A DNA stretch of 64,000 bases, taken from Asticcacaulis currens. GTDB taxonomy: Bacteria; Pseudomonadota; Alphaproteobacteria; Caulobacterales; Caulobacteraceae. The stretch lies in the NCBI RefSeq assembly GCF_028550395.1, contig NZ_JAQQKW010000002.1, positions 124,001 through 188,000 on the forward strand, in the 5' to 3' direction. Under the pieces are notes generated by a model. That model saw nothing but the letters and a program-made list of their open reading frames with translations, was not told where the DNA came from and ran no database searches. Made by a program: the position numbers and the translations under genes. Each line of letters begins with the position of its first letter. Position 1 is the stretch's first letter. Positions 8,297-15,851 of this stretch are shown piece by piece.

Positions 8297-9547
8297 ATGA
8301 CCACCTTTTCCCGTCGTCAGGCCCTGATCGGGGCTGCCGCCACCGTCGCCGCCGCCAAAGGGCTTTTCCCCTCAGGGGCCTTTGCCGCCGGCAAGGGACC
8401 GGAGGTTTCCGGTGCCAAGCTGGGCTTTATCGCCCTGACCGATGCCTCCCCCCTCATCATCGCCAAAGAGAAGGGCCTGTTTGCCAAATACGGCCTGCCC
8501 AATGTTGAGGTGCTGAAACAGGCCTCATGGGGGGCCACGCGCGACAATATCGTTCTGGGTGCACAAGGCGGTGGAATCGACGGGGCGCATATCCTCAGCC
8601 CCATGCCCTACCAGTTCACCCTAGGCGTCGGGGCGCGCAAGACGCCGATGTATATTCTGGCGCGCCTCAACACCAACGGTCAGGGTATCAGCGTCGGCAA
8701 CGATCTGAAAAACGTGCTGGTCGGGCTGAATGCCGCCGGCGCGAAGGCCAAGTTTGCCCAGATGAAAGCCGCCGGCAATCTGGCCAAGGTGGCCATGACC
8801 TATCGCGGTGGTACGCATGATCTGTGGGTGCGCTACTGGCTGGCGGCCGCTGGGATCAATCCGGATACGGATGTCTCCACCATCGTCATTCCGCCGCCGC
8901 AGATGGTGGCCAATATGAAGGCCGGGACGCAGGACGTCTTCTGCGTGGGTGAACCGTGGAACGGTCAGCTCGTCAATCAGAAGATCGGTTATACCGCCAC
9001 CACGACCTCCGAAATCTGGATGAACCATCCGGAAAAGGCCCTGGGGATGCGTGCCGACTGGGTCGATAAGTACCCGAATGCGGCCAAGGCCCTGATCGCG
9101 GCGGTCATGGAAGCCCAGCAATGGTGCGACACAAACCGCCCCGCCATGTGCGCCATCACCGCCGGGCGTCAGTATATCAACGTCCCTATCAACGACATCC
9201 TGCCGCGCCTTCAGGGCAAGATCAATTACGGCGATGGCCGGAACGTCTCAGGTTCAGCGCACCTGATGAAGTTCTGGGCCGACAATGCGGGCTTCCCGTT
9301 CAAGTCGCACGACACCTGGTTCGTCACCGAAAACAAGCGCTGGGGCATTATCGACAACGACGTGGATACCAAGGCGCTGGTCAACAAGGTCAACCGCTCC
9401 GACCTGTGGCGCGAAGTGGCCAAACAGTATGGCATCCCGGCCCCGGCGGATTCCCGCGGCGTCGAGCGCTTCTTCGATGGCAAGACCTTCGACTGGACCA
9501 ACCCCTCCGCCTACCTCGCCAGCCAGCCCGTCAAGAAGCTGGCCTGA
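8297..9547 (+). CDS. nrtA: Nitrate ABC transporter substrate-binding protein
   Basis: Periplasmic nitrate/nitrite-binding protein of the NrtA/CmpA family, about 416 aa. The start at 8297 gives a twin-arginine-like leader (FSRRQALIGAAATVAAAKG) ending near GAFAA, so export may be by Tat. Family features include LGFIALTDASPLIIAKEKGLF, LKQASWGATRDNI, GGIDGAHILSPMP, TYRGGTHDLWVRYWLAAAGI and DVFCVGEPWN. It lies 13 bases after the porin. It shares its fold with the cytosolic sensor NasS encoded at 18.6 kb, but that protein lacks a signal peptide. Confidence 0.93.
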   Translation: MTTFSRRQALIGAAATVAAAKGLFPSGAFAAGKGPEVSGAKLGFIALTDASPLIIAKEKGLFAKYGLPNVEVLKQASWGATRDNIVLGAQGGGIDGAHILSPMPYQFTLGVGARKTPMYILARLNTNGQGISVGNDLKNVLVGLNAAGAKAKFAQMKAAGNLAKVAMTYRGGTHDLWVRYWLAAAGINPDTDVSTIVIPPPQMVANMKAGTQDVFCVGEPWNGQLVNQKIGYTATTTSEIWMNHPEKALGMRADWVDKYPNAAKALIAAVMEAQQWCDTNRPAMCAITAGRQYINVPINDILPRLQGKINYGDGRNVSGSAHLMKFWADNAGFPFKSHDTWFVTENKRWGIIDNDVDTKALVNKVNRSDLWREVAKQYGIPAPADSRGVERFFDGKTFDWTNPSAYLASQPVKKLA

Positions 9548-9562
9548 TTTAAGCCCTCCCAA

Positions 9563-9587
9563 CCCTCTCCCCCGTCAGGGGAGAGGG
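9563..9587 (+). repeat. Intercistronic 10-bp hairpin between nrtA and nrtB
   Basis: CCCTCTCCCC (9563-9572) pairs perfectly with GGGGAGAGGG (9578-9587) around a five-base loop. There is no U-tract. It sits just before the GAGG ribosome-binding site of nrtB. This kind of element often stabilises the upstream mRNA segment, here nrtA, whose product is needed in excess over the membrane components. A related CCTCTCCCC-rich inverted repeat occurs at 15468-15507. Confidence 0.7.
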
Positions 9588-9601
9588 ATATTGAGGTTTC
9601 C

Positions 9602-10510
9602 ATGCCCTTTGAAGTTCACAAAATGACCGCCCCTCAGTCTGACACGCCCGCCGATCCTGTCGCCGATCATAACCAGATCCTTCTGGCGGCGGCGCAGGCC
9701 AAACAGATAGCGGCCTCCAGACGGCGAAAGCTGGCTGACAAGGCTGGGAACTACCTGATGCCTTTGCTCACGGTGAGCGCCTTGCTCCTGATGTGGGAAG
9801 CGCTGGGCACCGCCTTTCCGGGTGGTCTGCCCTCGCCCTCCATGGTCCTGATGGACGCGCAGGAACTGATCTTCAATCCTTTCTATGACCGCGGCGGCGT
9901 GGACAAGGGCCTGTTCTGGCACGTGCTGACCTCCCTGTCGCGTGTGGGTATCGGTTTTGGCCTGGCCGCCGTGTGCGGCGTTCTTCTGGGCGCCTTCCTC
10001 GGCACGGTGGATTGGGCGCGCAAGGGGACCGATCCGATCATTCAGGTCCTGCGCACCGTGCCGCCTCTGGCCTGGTTGCCTATCTCGCTGGCCGCCCTGC
10101 GAGAAGCCCAGCCGTCGGCCCTGTTCGTCATCTTTATCACCTCCATCTGGCCCATCGTGATCAACACCATGGTCGGCGTGCGCAATATCCCGCAGGACTA
10201 TGTCAATGTCGCCAAGGTGTTACGCCTGACGCCCGGCGAATACTTCTTCAAGATCATGCTGCCCGCGGCCACACCGCACATCTTCACAGGTCTGCGCATC
10301 GGGGTCGGCATGAGCTGGCTGGCCATCGTAGCGTCTGAAATGCTGCTGGGCGGCGTCGGCATCGGCTTCTTTATCTGGGATCAGTACAACTCCTCGCGCA
10401 TGTCCGACATCATCGTGGCCCTCGTCTGGGTCGGTCTGGTCGGCTTTGTGCTCGACCGTCTGGTGGCCCTTGTGGGTCAGTACGTCTCGCGCGGCACCAC
10501 AGCGGATTAA
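9602..10510 (+). CDS. nrtB: Nitrate ABC transporter permease
   Basis: Inner-membrane permease of the NrtB/SsuC family, 302 aa. A hydrophilic N-terminus of about 50 residues precedes the first membrane helix (YLMPLLTVSALLLMWEALG). Further helices follow, and the cytoplasmic coupling segment VLRTVPPLAWLPISLAALR...VINTMVGVRNIPQDYVNVAKVL carries the EAA-type loop that contacts the ATPase. GAGG lies five bases before ATG 9602; an internal ATG at 9623 has a weaker site. Partner of the flanking nrtA and nrtD. Confidence 0.93.
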   Translation: MPFEVHKMTAPQSDTPADPVADHNQILLAAAQAKQIAASRRRKLADKAGNYLMPLLTVSALLLMWEALGTAFPGGLPSPSMVLMDAQELIFNPFYDRGGVDKGLFWHVLTSLSRVGIGFGLAAVCGVLLGAFLGTVDWARKGTDPIIQVLRTVPPLAWLPISLAALREAQPSALFVIFITSIWPIVINTMVGVRNIPQDYVNVAKVLRLTPGEYFFKIMLPAATPHIFTGLRIGVGMSWLAIVASEMLLGGVGIGFFIWDQYNSSRMSDIIVALVWVGLVGFVLDRLVALVGQYVSRGTTAD

Positions 10511-10522
10511 AAAGGTAACCTC

Positions 10523-11332
10523 ATGTCCAAACCGCTCCTTTCCCTTGAAAACATCTATGTCGATTTCGAGCGCGATGGTGTCATCTCGCAGGTGCTCGAG
10601 AATGTTTCACTCAGCGTCCACAAGGGCGAATTCCTGTCGATCATCGGTCATTCCGGTTGCGGCAAGTCCACCCTTCTGAACGTGGTCGCGGGCCTTGTGC
10701 CGGTGACGCTTGGGGCCGCCCTGCTCGACAATAAAGAGATCAAAGGCCCCGGGCCTGAACGCGCTGTCGTTTTTCAGAACCATTCGCTTCTGCCGTGGAT
10801 GACCGTTTATGAGAACGTGCGTCTGGCCGTTGCGAAGCTCTATGGCGCCAGGGAAAACCTGAAACAGCTCCACGACCGCACTCTGCACAATCTGGAACTG
10901 GTCAAGATGACCCACGCCAAGGATAAACGTCCCGGCGAAATCTCAGGCGGTATGAAGCAGCGCGTCGGCATCGCCCGCGCCCTGGCTATGGAACCCAAGG
11001 TTCTGCTGCTGGATGAGCCCTTCGGTGCGCTTGATGCGCTTACCCGTGCTCACCTTCAGGACACGGTGATGGAGCTTCATGAGCGCATTCGTTCAACGGT
11101 TCTGATGATCACCCACGATGTCGATGAGGCCGTTCTGTTGGCCGATCGCGTGGTGATGATGACCAACGGCCCCAAAGCCCGCATCGGGGAGATCGTAGAC
11201 GTGAAAACGCCCCGGCCCCGCGATCGCAAACAGGTCCTGCAGGACGCCCAGTTCATTGACTGCCGCCGCAGCATCGTTGGCTTCCTTGAAGCGCACGATC
11301 ACGCGCACCCGGCCCCTGCTGAGCCAGCCTGA
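10523..11332 (+). CDS. nrtD: Nitrate ABC transporter ATPase
   Basis: ATP-binding subunit, 269 aa, of the NrtD/SsuB family. Walker A is GHSGCGKST (about residue 43), the signature ISGGMKQRVGIARAL, Walker B VLLLDEPFGALD, and the switch histidine is in MITHDVDEAVLLADR. It has no C-terminal NrtA-like extension, so it is the NrtD rather than the NrtC type. An AAGG Shine-Dalgarno is seen, and the gene starts 12 bases after nrtB. Powers nitrate import by NrtA/NrtB. Confidence 0.94.
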   Translation: MSKPLLSLENIYVDFERDGVISQVLENVSLSVHKGEFLSIIGHSGCGKSTLLNVVAGLVPVTLGAALLDNKEIKGPGPERAVVFQNHSLLPWMTVYENVRLAVAKLYGARENLKQLHDRTLHNLELVKMTHAKDKRPGEISGGMKQRVGIARALAMEPKVLLLDEPFGALDALTRAHLQDTVMELHERIRSTVLMITHDVDEAVLLADRVVMMTNGPKARIGEIVDVKTPRPRDRKQVLQDAQFIDCRRSIVGFLEAHDHAHPAPAEPA

Positions 11333-11370
11333 CACTTACATGACGCATCCTCAGCGCGCGGCCTACGCCC

Positions 11371-11952
11371 ATGACATCCGATAAATGCCGTGTCTCGGCT
11401 TGCATACTCAATGTGACCCGCAACCCACAGGGCGCGCCGACGGAGGCCATGCGCCATTTGAGCGCACGACTGGTCGAGGCCGGCTACGAGGCGGTAGAGT
11501 GGGGTGAGGTTGTGTCTGAGGCTGGGCCTCTTCGATCGGAGGTTAAACGACGGATTGCCTCACCCGATTGCCGCGTCCTGGTCCTTCTGGGCGGCACCGG
11601 CCCTAATCCTGATGACATTACACCTGAAGCGCTCGAAACGATTCTGGAAAAGCGTTTTGATGGCTTTTCCGTCTTGTTTCATGTCTACAGCCACGCGTCG
11701 GCAGGTCTGCCAGGCCTTTTGTCCCGCGCTGTGGCCGGCATTGCAAATGGGACCTGTGTCCTTGCGCTGCCGGCCTCGCTCTCTGCCCTGAGAGACATCT
11801 GGGACAATCTGCTCTTCCACCATCTGAGCCTGGATCCGGACATATGCTCGCTAGTACGGGCGGGCCTGCGAGCGGAAAAGAAAAGCACGGTGGCCGCTGA
11901 CGGGATGGATATCCCCGTAGATTCCTACGCGGTGTCTCAAGATAAGATTTAA
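11371..11952 (+). CDS. MoaB/MogA-like molybdenum cofactor biosynthesis protein
   Basis: The 193 aa protein contains the MoCF domain: VLVLLGGTGPNPDDITPEALE (about residues 69-89) matches the GGTG...RDxTPEA motif, and VLALPASLSALRDIWDNLLFHHL matches the C-terminal end of MoaB. Members adenylylate molybdopterin before metal insertion or are inactive paralogues. It is 38 bases downstream of nrtD, so likely supplies cofactor for the molybdenum enzyme NasA encoded convergently. It is divergent, with a tail of about 25 residues beyond the usual end, and the start has no clear Shine-Dalgarno. Confidence 0.72.
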   Translation: MTSDKCRVSACILNVTRNPQGAPTEAMRHLSARLVEAGYEAVEWGEVVSEAGPLRSEVKRRIASPDCRVLVLLGGTGPNPDDITPEALETILEKRFDGFSVLFHVYSHASAGLPGLLSRAVAGIANGTCVLALPASLSALRDIWDNLLFHHLSLDPDICSLVRAGLRAEKKSTVAADGMDIPVDSYAVSQDKI

Positions 11953-11956
11953 GCGG

Positions 11957-11977
11957 ATGGCCTGAAGAAGCGGCCAT
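11957..11977. terminator. Weak hairpin between convergent operons
   Basis: ATGGCC (11957-11962) pairs with GGCCAT (11972-11977), extendable by GG/TC-type pairs, in the 32-base gap between the convergent MoaB-like gene and cobA. No clear U-tract, so termination efficiency is uncertain. Confidence 0.35.
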
Positions 11978-11984
11978 TCAACCT

Positions 11985-12815
11985 TCAAAGCGCGGCGCGT
12001 GTCCGTCCGGTTCGGGCCAAACGGGTGTCGTGCGGGCAAACGGCGGTGGCTTCGGCCGCTGTCATCGTCTCTTGCGTGTGTCCGGGCCGATGCGTACGTG
12101 CGAAGGCGCACACATCGCCAATACAGATGAGGACCGGCCCCTCATAAACAGCCTCGCGCACCGTGCTGACCAGACTTCTTAGACTGCAGCGCCGCATGGC
12201 CGCGTGGGTGCGACCGACATTTTCAAGAATTAGAACCGGCGTTGACTCCGGCCGGCCAAGCGCCAGTAAGGCGGTTTCTATAGCCTTCGCTTTTTGCGCG
12301 GCCATATAGAAGACGAGTGTTGTTTCTGAGCCCTCGAGCCCTTTCCCGTCTAAGTCAGGCAATCCGTCCTTTGTGCGCCCGGTCAGATAATGGACGGAGC
12401 GCGCCGAGGCCCGATGAGTCAGTGGAAAACCAAACTGAGCGGCGGCCGCGCTGGCTGTCGTCACACCGGCTATGGTCCGGTGCGCAACACCATAGGCGTC
12501 GAGATACTGCCGCTCCTCCTCGACCCGACCGAAAACGGAGGGATCACCGCCTTTAAGTCGCACGACGTTCAGCCCCTTGTGCGCCAGACGAACCATGAGG
12601 GCGTTCGTTTTATCCTGTGACACCGATAGGCGGCCGCCCCGTTTCCCGACGCAGATTTTAACGCACCGCTGCGGCGCAAAAGCCAGGACCTCATCGTCCA
12701 CCAGCGCATCGTAAAGGAGAGCCTGCGCGCTTTGCAGGGCCTTTACGGCCCCGAGTGTCAGGTAGTCCGACGTGCCAGGCCCTGCGCCAACCAGAGAAAC
12801 GGATCCCTCAGACAT
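11985..12815 (-). CDS. cobA: Uroporphyrinogen-III C-methyltransferase (siroheme)
   Basis: SAM-dependent methyltransferase that makes precorrin-2, the precursor of the siroheme used by nitrite reductase NirB. 276 aa. Motifs: VSLVGAGPGTSDYLTLGAVKAL at the N-terminus, VRLKGGDPSVFGR (SAM binding), IAGVTTASAAAAQFGFPLTHR and FYMAAQKA. It lacks the CysG dehydrogenase/ferrochelatase domain, so other enzymes must finish siroheme. A C-terminal extension of about 35 residues follows the conserved core. The start overlaps the nasA stop by 8 bases, making it the last gene of the nirBD-nasA operon. Confidence 0.92.
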   Translation of the reverse strand: MSEGSVSLVGAGPGTSDYLTLGAVKALQSAQALLYDALVDDEVLAFAPQRCVKICVGKRGGRLSVSQDKTNALMVRLAHKGLNVVRLKGGDPSVFGRVEEERQYLDAYGVAHRTIAGVTTASAAAAQFGFPLTHRASARSVHYLTGRTKDGLPDLDGKGLEGSETTLVFYMAAQKAKAIETALLALGRPESTPVLILENVGRTHAAMRRCSLRSLVSTVREAVYEGPVLICIGDVCAFARTHRPGHTQETMTAAEATAVCPHDTRLARTGRTRAAL

Positions 12816-15468
12816 GGGCCTTACCCCTTTCTTTTTGTGTGCTTTGCCTCTGCAAGCACTGTTTCAGCTCGCCTTTGCAGGCGCCACAGGCGGTGCCTGC
12901 GCGCGTGGCTTCGCCTATCTCTTCAACCGTCGTCGCACCGGCTTCAATGCTGGCCAAAATAGCGTTCTCACCCACACTGTTGCAGGCGCAGATAATCCGG
13001 CCCCTGTCCGACACGCCCGGCATCCGCCCGATCAGCAAGGCCGCAAGCTGTGGCGCGCTCAGTTGCGTCTCTCCGAAACACTCAAGCAGCCAGTCGCGCG
13101 GCGGCAGTTTTTTGTGGATGGGCGCTATGAACAATACCCGCGTCAAACGGCCGTTTTCGACGCGCACCTGACGCCGGATGCCGGTGGCCGGGTCCTCAAG
13201 CGTCGCCGTGGCGTCAAAGTCCGCGCTGTCCGGCGTGCCCGTACCCGCCATCTCATAGCCATCCGCGTGGGCATAGGCGGTGCGACGCCAGACCGTATCC
13301 GACTGAAACTCAGGCAGTGTGCCGTCGAAGTCTCGCGGCACCATCAGAAAGCCGTGCCACACCTCCCCGAAGGCCCGCACCTGCGCCGGGGTATGCTTAA
13401 ACTCCGGCTGCCCGGACAAGGGATCGACCGCTGGGTTGATCAGCGGGTTTGAGCGACCATAGGGCGCGAACTGTCTTGTCCAGTGCATAGGGGCGTGCAG
13501 AGTGCCGACGCGTACATCGTCGGTCACGCGCGCCTTATAGATGGCCTCACCCTGCACCGTTGTCACGACCGCCAGCCGGCCCTCGCGTATCCCCAGCCGC
13601 CGCGCATCCTTCGGGTGGATATCGAGGGTGGGCTCGGTAATATGGCGGTTCAGTTCCGGCGCCAGCGCCGTGCGCGTCATCGTATGCCAGTGGTCACGCA
13701 CGCGGCCGGAATTGAAACTGAATGGATACTCCGGCGTCGGACGGTTAGCCGGGCCGCGCACGACCGGCGGTACCAGTCGCGCCCGACCGTTCGGCGTGTT
13801 GAAACGCCCATCGCTAAACAGGCGCGTCGCCGGCAGCCCCTCGGCGGGAAACGGCCAGCGCACCGGCATCAGCGCGTCGTATGACGCCCTGGTCATCCCG
13901 GCCAGACCGCCCAGATCGAGAAAACGCTGTCCGTTATTTTCAAACGCCGTCAGCCCGGCGTGCTCGGCAAAGACCTCATGCGGACCCGCCCAGTCAAAGG
14001 CCGGGGCCCAATCCGGGTTCATCCGTCGCGCCACCTCGGCGATGATCGCCCAGTCCGGACGCACTTCGCCCGGCAACCGGGTCAGAGTACGCTGCCTTGA
14101 GATGACGCGCTCGGAATTGGTCACCGTGCCATCCTTTTCACCCCAGGCCGCCGCCGGGAGCTGGATATGCGCCATATCCATCGTATCGGTACGCGCCATG
14201 ACGTCGGACACGACCACCAGGTCGCACCTCGACAGGGCTTCGTGGATGCGGTTGGCATCCGGCATGGACACCATGGGGTTGGTGGCCATGATCCAGATGG
14301 CCTTGATCCTGCCCGTGCGCACCGCCTCAAACATATCGACGGCTTTCAGGCCGGGTCTGGGCGCAATCGTCGGTGAGCCCCAGTAGCCTTGCACCAGGGC
14401 CTTCGATGCTTCATCGAAATCCATGTGCGCGGCGAGCATATTGGCCAGCCCGCCAACTTCGCGCCCGCCCATGGCATTGGGCTGGCCCGTGACCGAAAAC
14501 GGCGCGGCTCCAGGCTTGCCAATCTTCCCCGACAGGAGGTGCGCATTGATCAGGCTGAGCCCCTTCTGCACCCCCTGCGCCGATTGGTTGGAGCCCATGG
14601 AAAACAGACTCACCACCTTTTCGGTGTGCAGAAAGGCCTCATAAAACGTCTTCAGATCGGCTGGCGATACATCGCAATCCGCGGCCACGGCCTCAAGGCT
14701 CTGATCGTCGGCGGCGAGCGCGGCCATCAGGCGCGAAAAACCCTGTGTATGCTGATCCACAAAGTCATGATCGAGCGCATCGCGCGCGATCAGATGCGCA
14801 CACAGGCCATTCCACAGGCGCACATCCGTCTGCGGGCGGATCATCAGGTGCAGGTTGGCCGCCTTGGCCGTATCGGTGCGGCGCGGATCGATGCAGACGC
14901 GAAACTGATCCTGACGCCCCTCGATCCGCCGATAGAGGACCGGATGGGTCCAGGCGGCATTGTGGCCACTGAAGATCAGAAGGTCCGCCTCAGTCAGATC
15001 GTCATAGACACCCGGCACGAGATCCGCCCCGAAGGCCAGTTTGTGGGCGGCAACGGCCGAACTCATGCACAGGCGCGAATTGGTGTCGATATTGGCTGTC
15101 CCGATATAGCCCTTGGCCAGCTTGTTGACCGCGTAATAGTCCTCGGTCAGCAACTGACCGGAGACATAAAAGGCCACGGCGTCCGGGCCGTGTTCGGCGA
15201 TGATGTCGCGAAACCGCCCGGCCACCTCGCTAAGCGCCGCGTCCCACGTCGTATCGACAAAACCCTGTGGCGTACGACGGCGAGGGCTGAGTAAGCGCCC
15301 TTCCAGCCCGAAGGTCTTGCCCAAAGCCGTGCCCTTGGAGCAGAGCCGCCCCAGATTGGCCGGGTGCGCCGCCTCGCCCCGGACAGTCATCTGCCGGCCA
15401 TCAAGCGTCGCTTCAACGCCGCAACCGACGCCGCAATAGGGACAGGTGGTGGATTGGGTGGTTGTCAT
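12808..15468 (-). CDS. nasA: Assimilatory nitrate reductase catalytic subunit
   Basis: Cytosolic molybdenum enzyme that reduces nitrate to nitrite, 886 aa. The N-terminus has the [4Fe-4S] motif CPYCGVGC (residues 9-16) and LGRLCSKG. The Mo-bis-MGD core includes ASGQ-type and MGSNQSAQGVQKG segments, then NAMGGREVGGLANML and MATNPMVSMPDANR. A C-terminal BFD-like [2Fe-2S] domain (CACNSVGENAIL...GTACGACKGEL) is present, as in NasA proteins that take electrons from a partner reductase. No separate NasB flavoprotein is nearby, so the donor is unclear. No signal peptide. Follows nirD closely. Confidence 0.95.
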   Translation of the reverse strand: MTTTQSTTCPYCGVGCGVEATLDGRQMTVRGEAAHPANLGRLCSKGTALGKTFGLEGRLLSPRRRTPQGFVDTTWDAALSEVAGRFRDIIAEHGPDAVAFYVSGQLLTEDYYAVNKLAKGYIGTANIDTNSRLCMSSAVAAHKLAFGADLVPGVYDDLTEADLLIFSGHNAAWTHPVLYRRIEGRQDQFRVCIDPRRTDTAKAANLHLMIRPQTDVRLWNGLCAHLIARDALDHDFVDQHTQGFSRLMAALAADDQSLEAVAADCDVSPADLKTFYEAFLHTEKVVSLFSMGSNQSAQGVQKGLSLINAHLLSGKIGKPGAAPFSVTGQPNAMGGREVGGLANMLAAHMDFDEASKALVQGYWGSPTIAPRPGLKAVDMFEAVRTGRIKAIWIMATNPMVSMPDANRIHEALSRCDLVVVSDVMARTDTMDMAHIQLPAAAWGEKDGTVTNSERVISRQRTLTRLPGEVRPDWAIIAEVARRMNPDWAPAFDWAGPHEVFAEHAGLTAFENNGQRFLDLGGLAGMTRASYDALMPVRWPFPAEGLPATRLFSDGRFNTPNGRARLVPPVVRGPANRPTPEYPFSFNSGRVRDHWHTMTRTALAPELNRHITEPTLDIHPKDARRLGIREGRLAVVTTVQGEAIYKARVTDDVRVGTLHAPMHWTRQFAPYGRSNPLINPAVDPLSGQPEFKHTPAQVRAFGEVWHGFLMVPRDFDGTLPEFQSDTVWRRTAYAHADGYEMAGTGTPDSADFDATATLEDPATGIRRQVRVENGRLTRVLFIAPIHKKLPPRDWLLECFGETQLSAPQLAALLIGRMPGVSDRGRIICACNSVGENAILASIEAGATTVEEIGEATRAGTACGACKGELKQCLQRQSTQKERGKAHV

Positions 15469-15507
15469 TGAACCTCTCCCCCTCTCCCTTTAAGGAAAGG
15501 GGTTCAA
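15468..15507 (-). repeat. Nested inverted repeat spanning the nirD stop and nasA start
   Basis: TTGAACC (15468-15474) mirrors GGTTCAA (15501-15507), and inside it CCCTTT (15486-15491) mirrors AAAGGG (15496-15501). The structure covers the nirD stop, the nasA start and nasA's GAGAGG ribosome-binding site, so on the mRNA it could tune NasA translation relative to NirD or protect the transcript. It resembles the CCCTCTCCCC hairpin between nrtA and nrtB. Confidence 0.6.
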
Positions 15508-15851
15508 CACAGTCCCAGAAAAATGCGGGCGTTTTCGATCTTCAGCGGCACGGTAGGCGTACAGCCCTTCCCCGCATCGGCCCCGACGGCTTCCCCCGTT
15601 TCGAGACTGAACGACCAGTTGTGCAGCGGACAGGCGATATGACGGCCGTGCACGATGCCTTCGGACAGAGGGCCGCCCTTGTGCGGGCATTTGTCCATGA
15701 CGGCGTAATAGTCATTATCCACGGTGCGGAAGACGGCGATGGCCCCCTTGTCCGTCTCGACCCGCCGGGCCCCCTGAAACGGTACATCCGCCGCCGCTCC
15801 GACATCGAGCCACGTCAGAGGTGGCCTTTGCAAAGCCAGATCGCCGCTCAT
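15504..15851 (-). CDS. nirD: Nitrite reductase small subunit NirD (Rieske-type)
   Basis: Small subunit of assimilatory NADH-nitrite reductase, 115 aa. A longer frame exists, but ATG 15851 overlaps the nirB stop as ATGA and gives a normal-length protein starting MSGDLALQ. It retains both halves of the Rieske [2Fe-2S] ligand set, CPHKGGP and CPLHNWSF. Many bacterial NirD proteins have lost these, so this one may carry a cluster. Works with NirB in reducing nitrite to ammonium. Confidence 0.93.
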   Translation of the reverse strand: MSGDLALQRPPLTWLDVGAAADVPFQGARRVETDKGAIAVFRTVDNDYYAVMDKCPHKGGPLSEGIVHGRHIACPLHNWSFSLETGEAVGADAGKGCTPTVPLKIENARIFLGLC

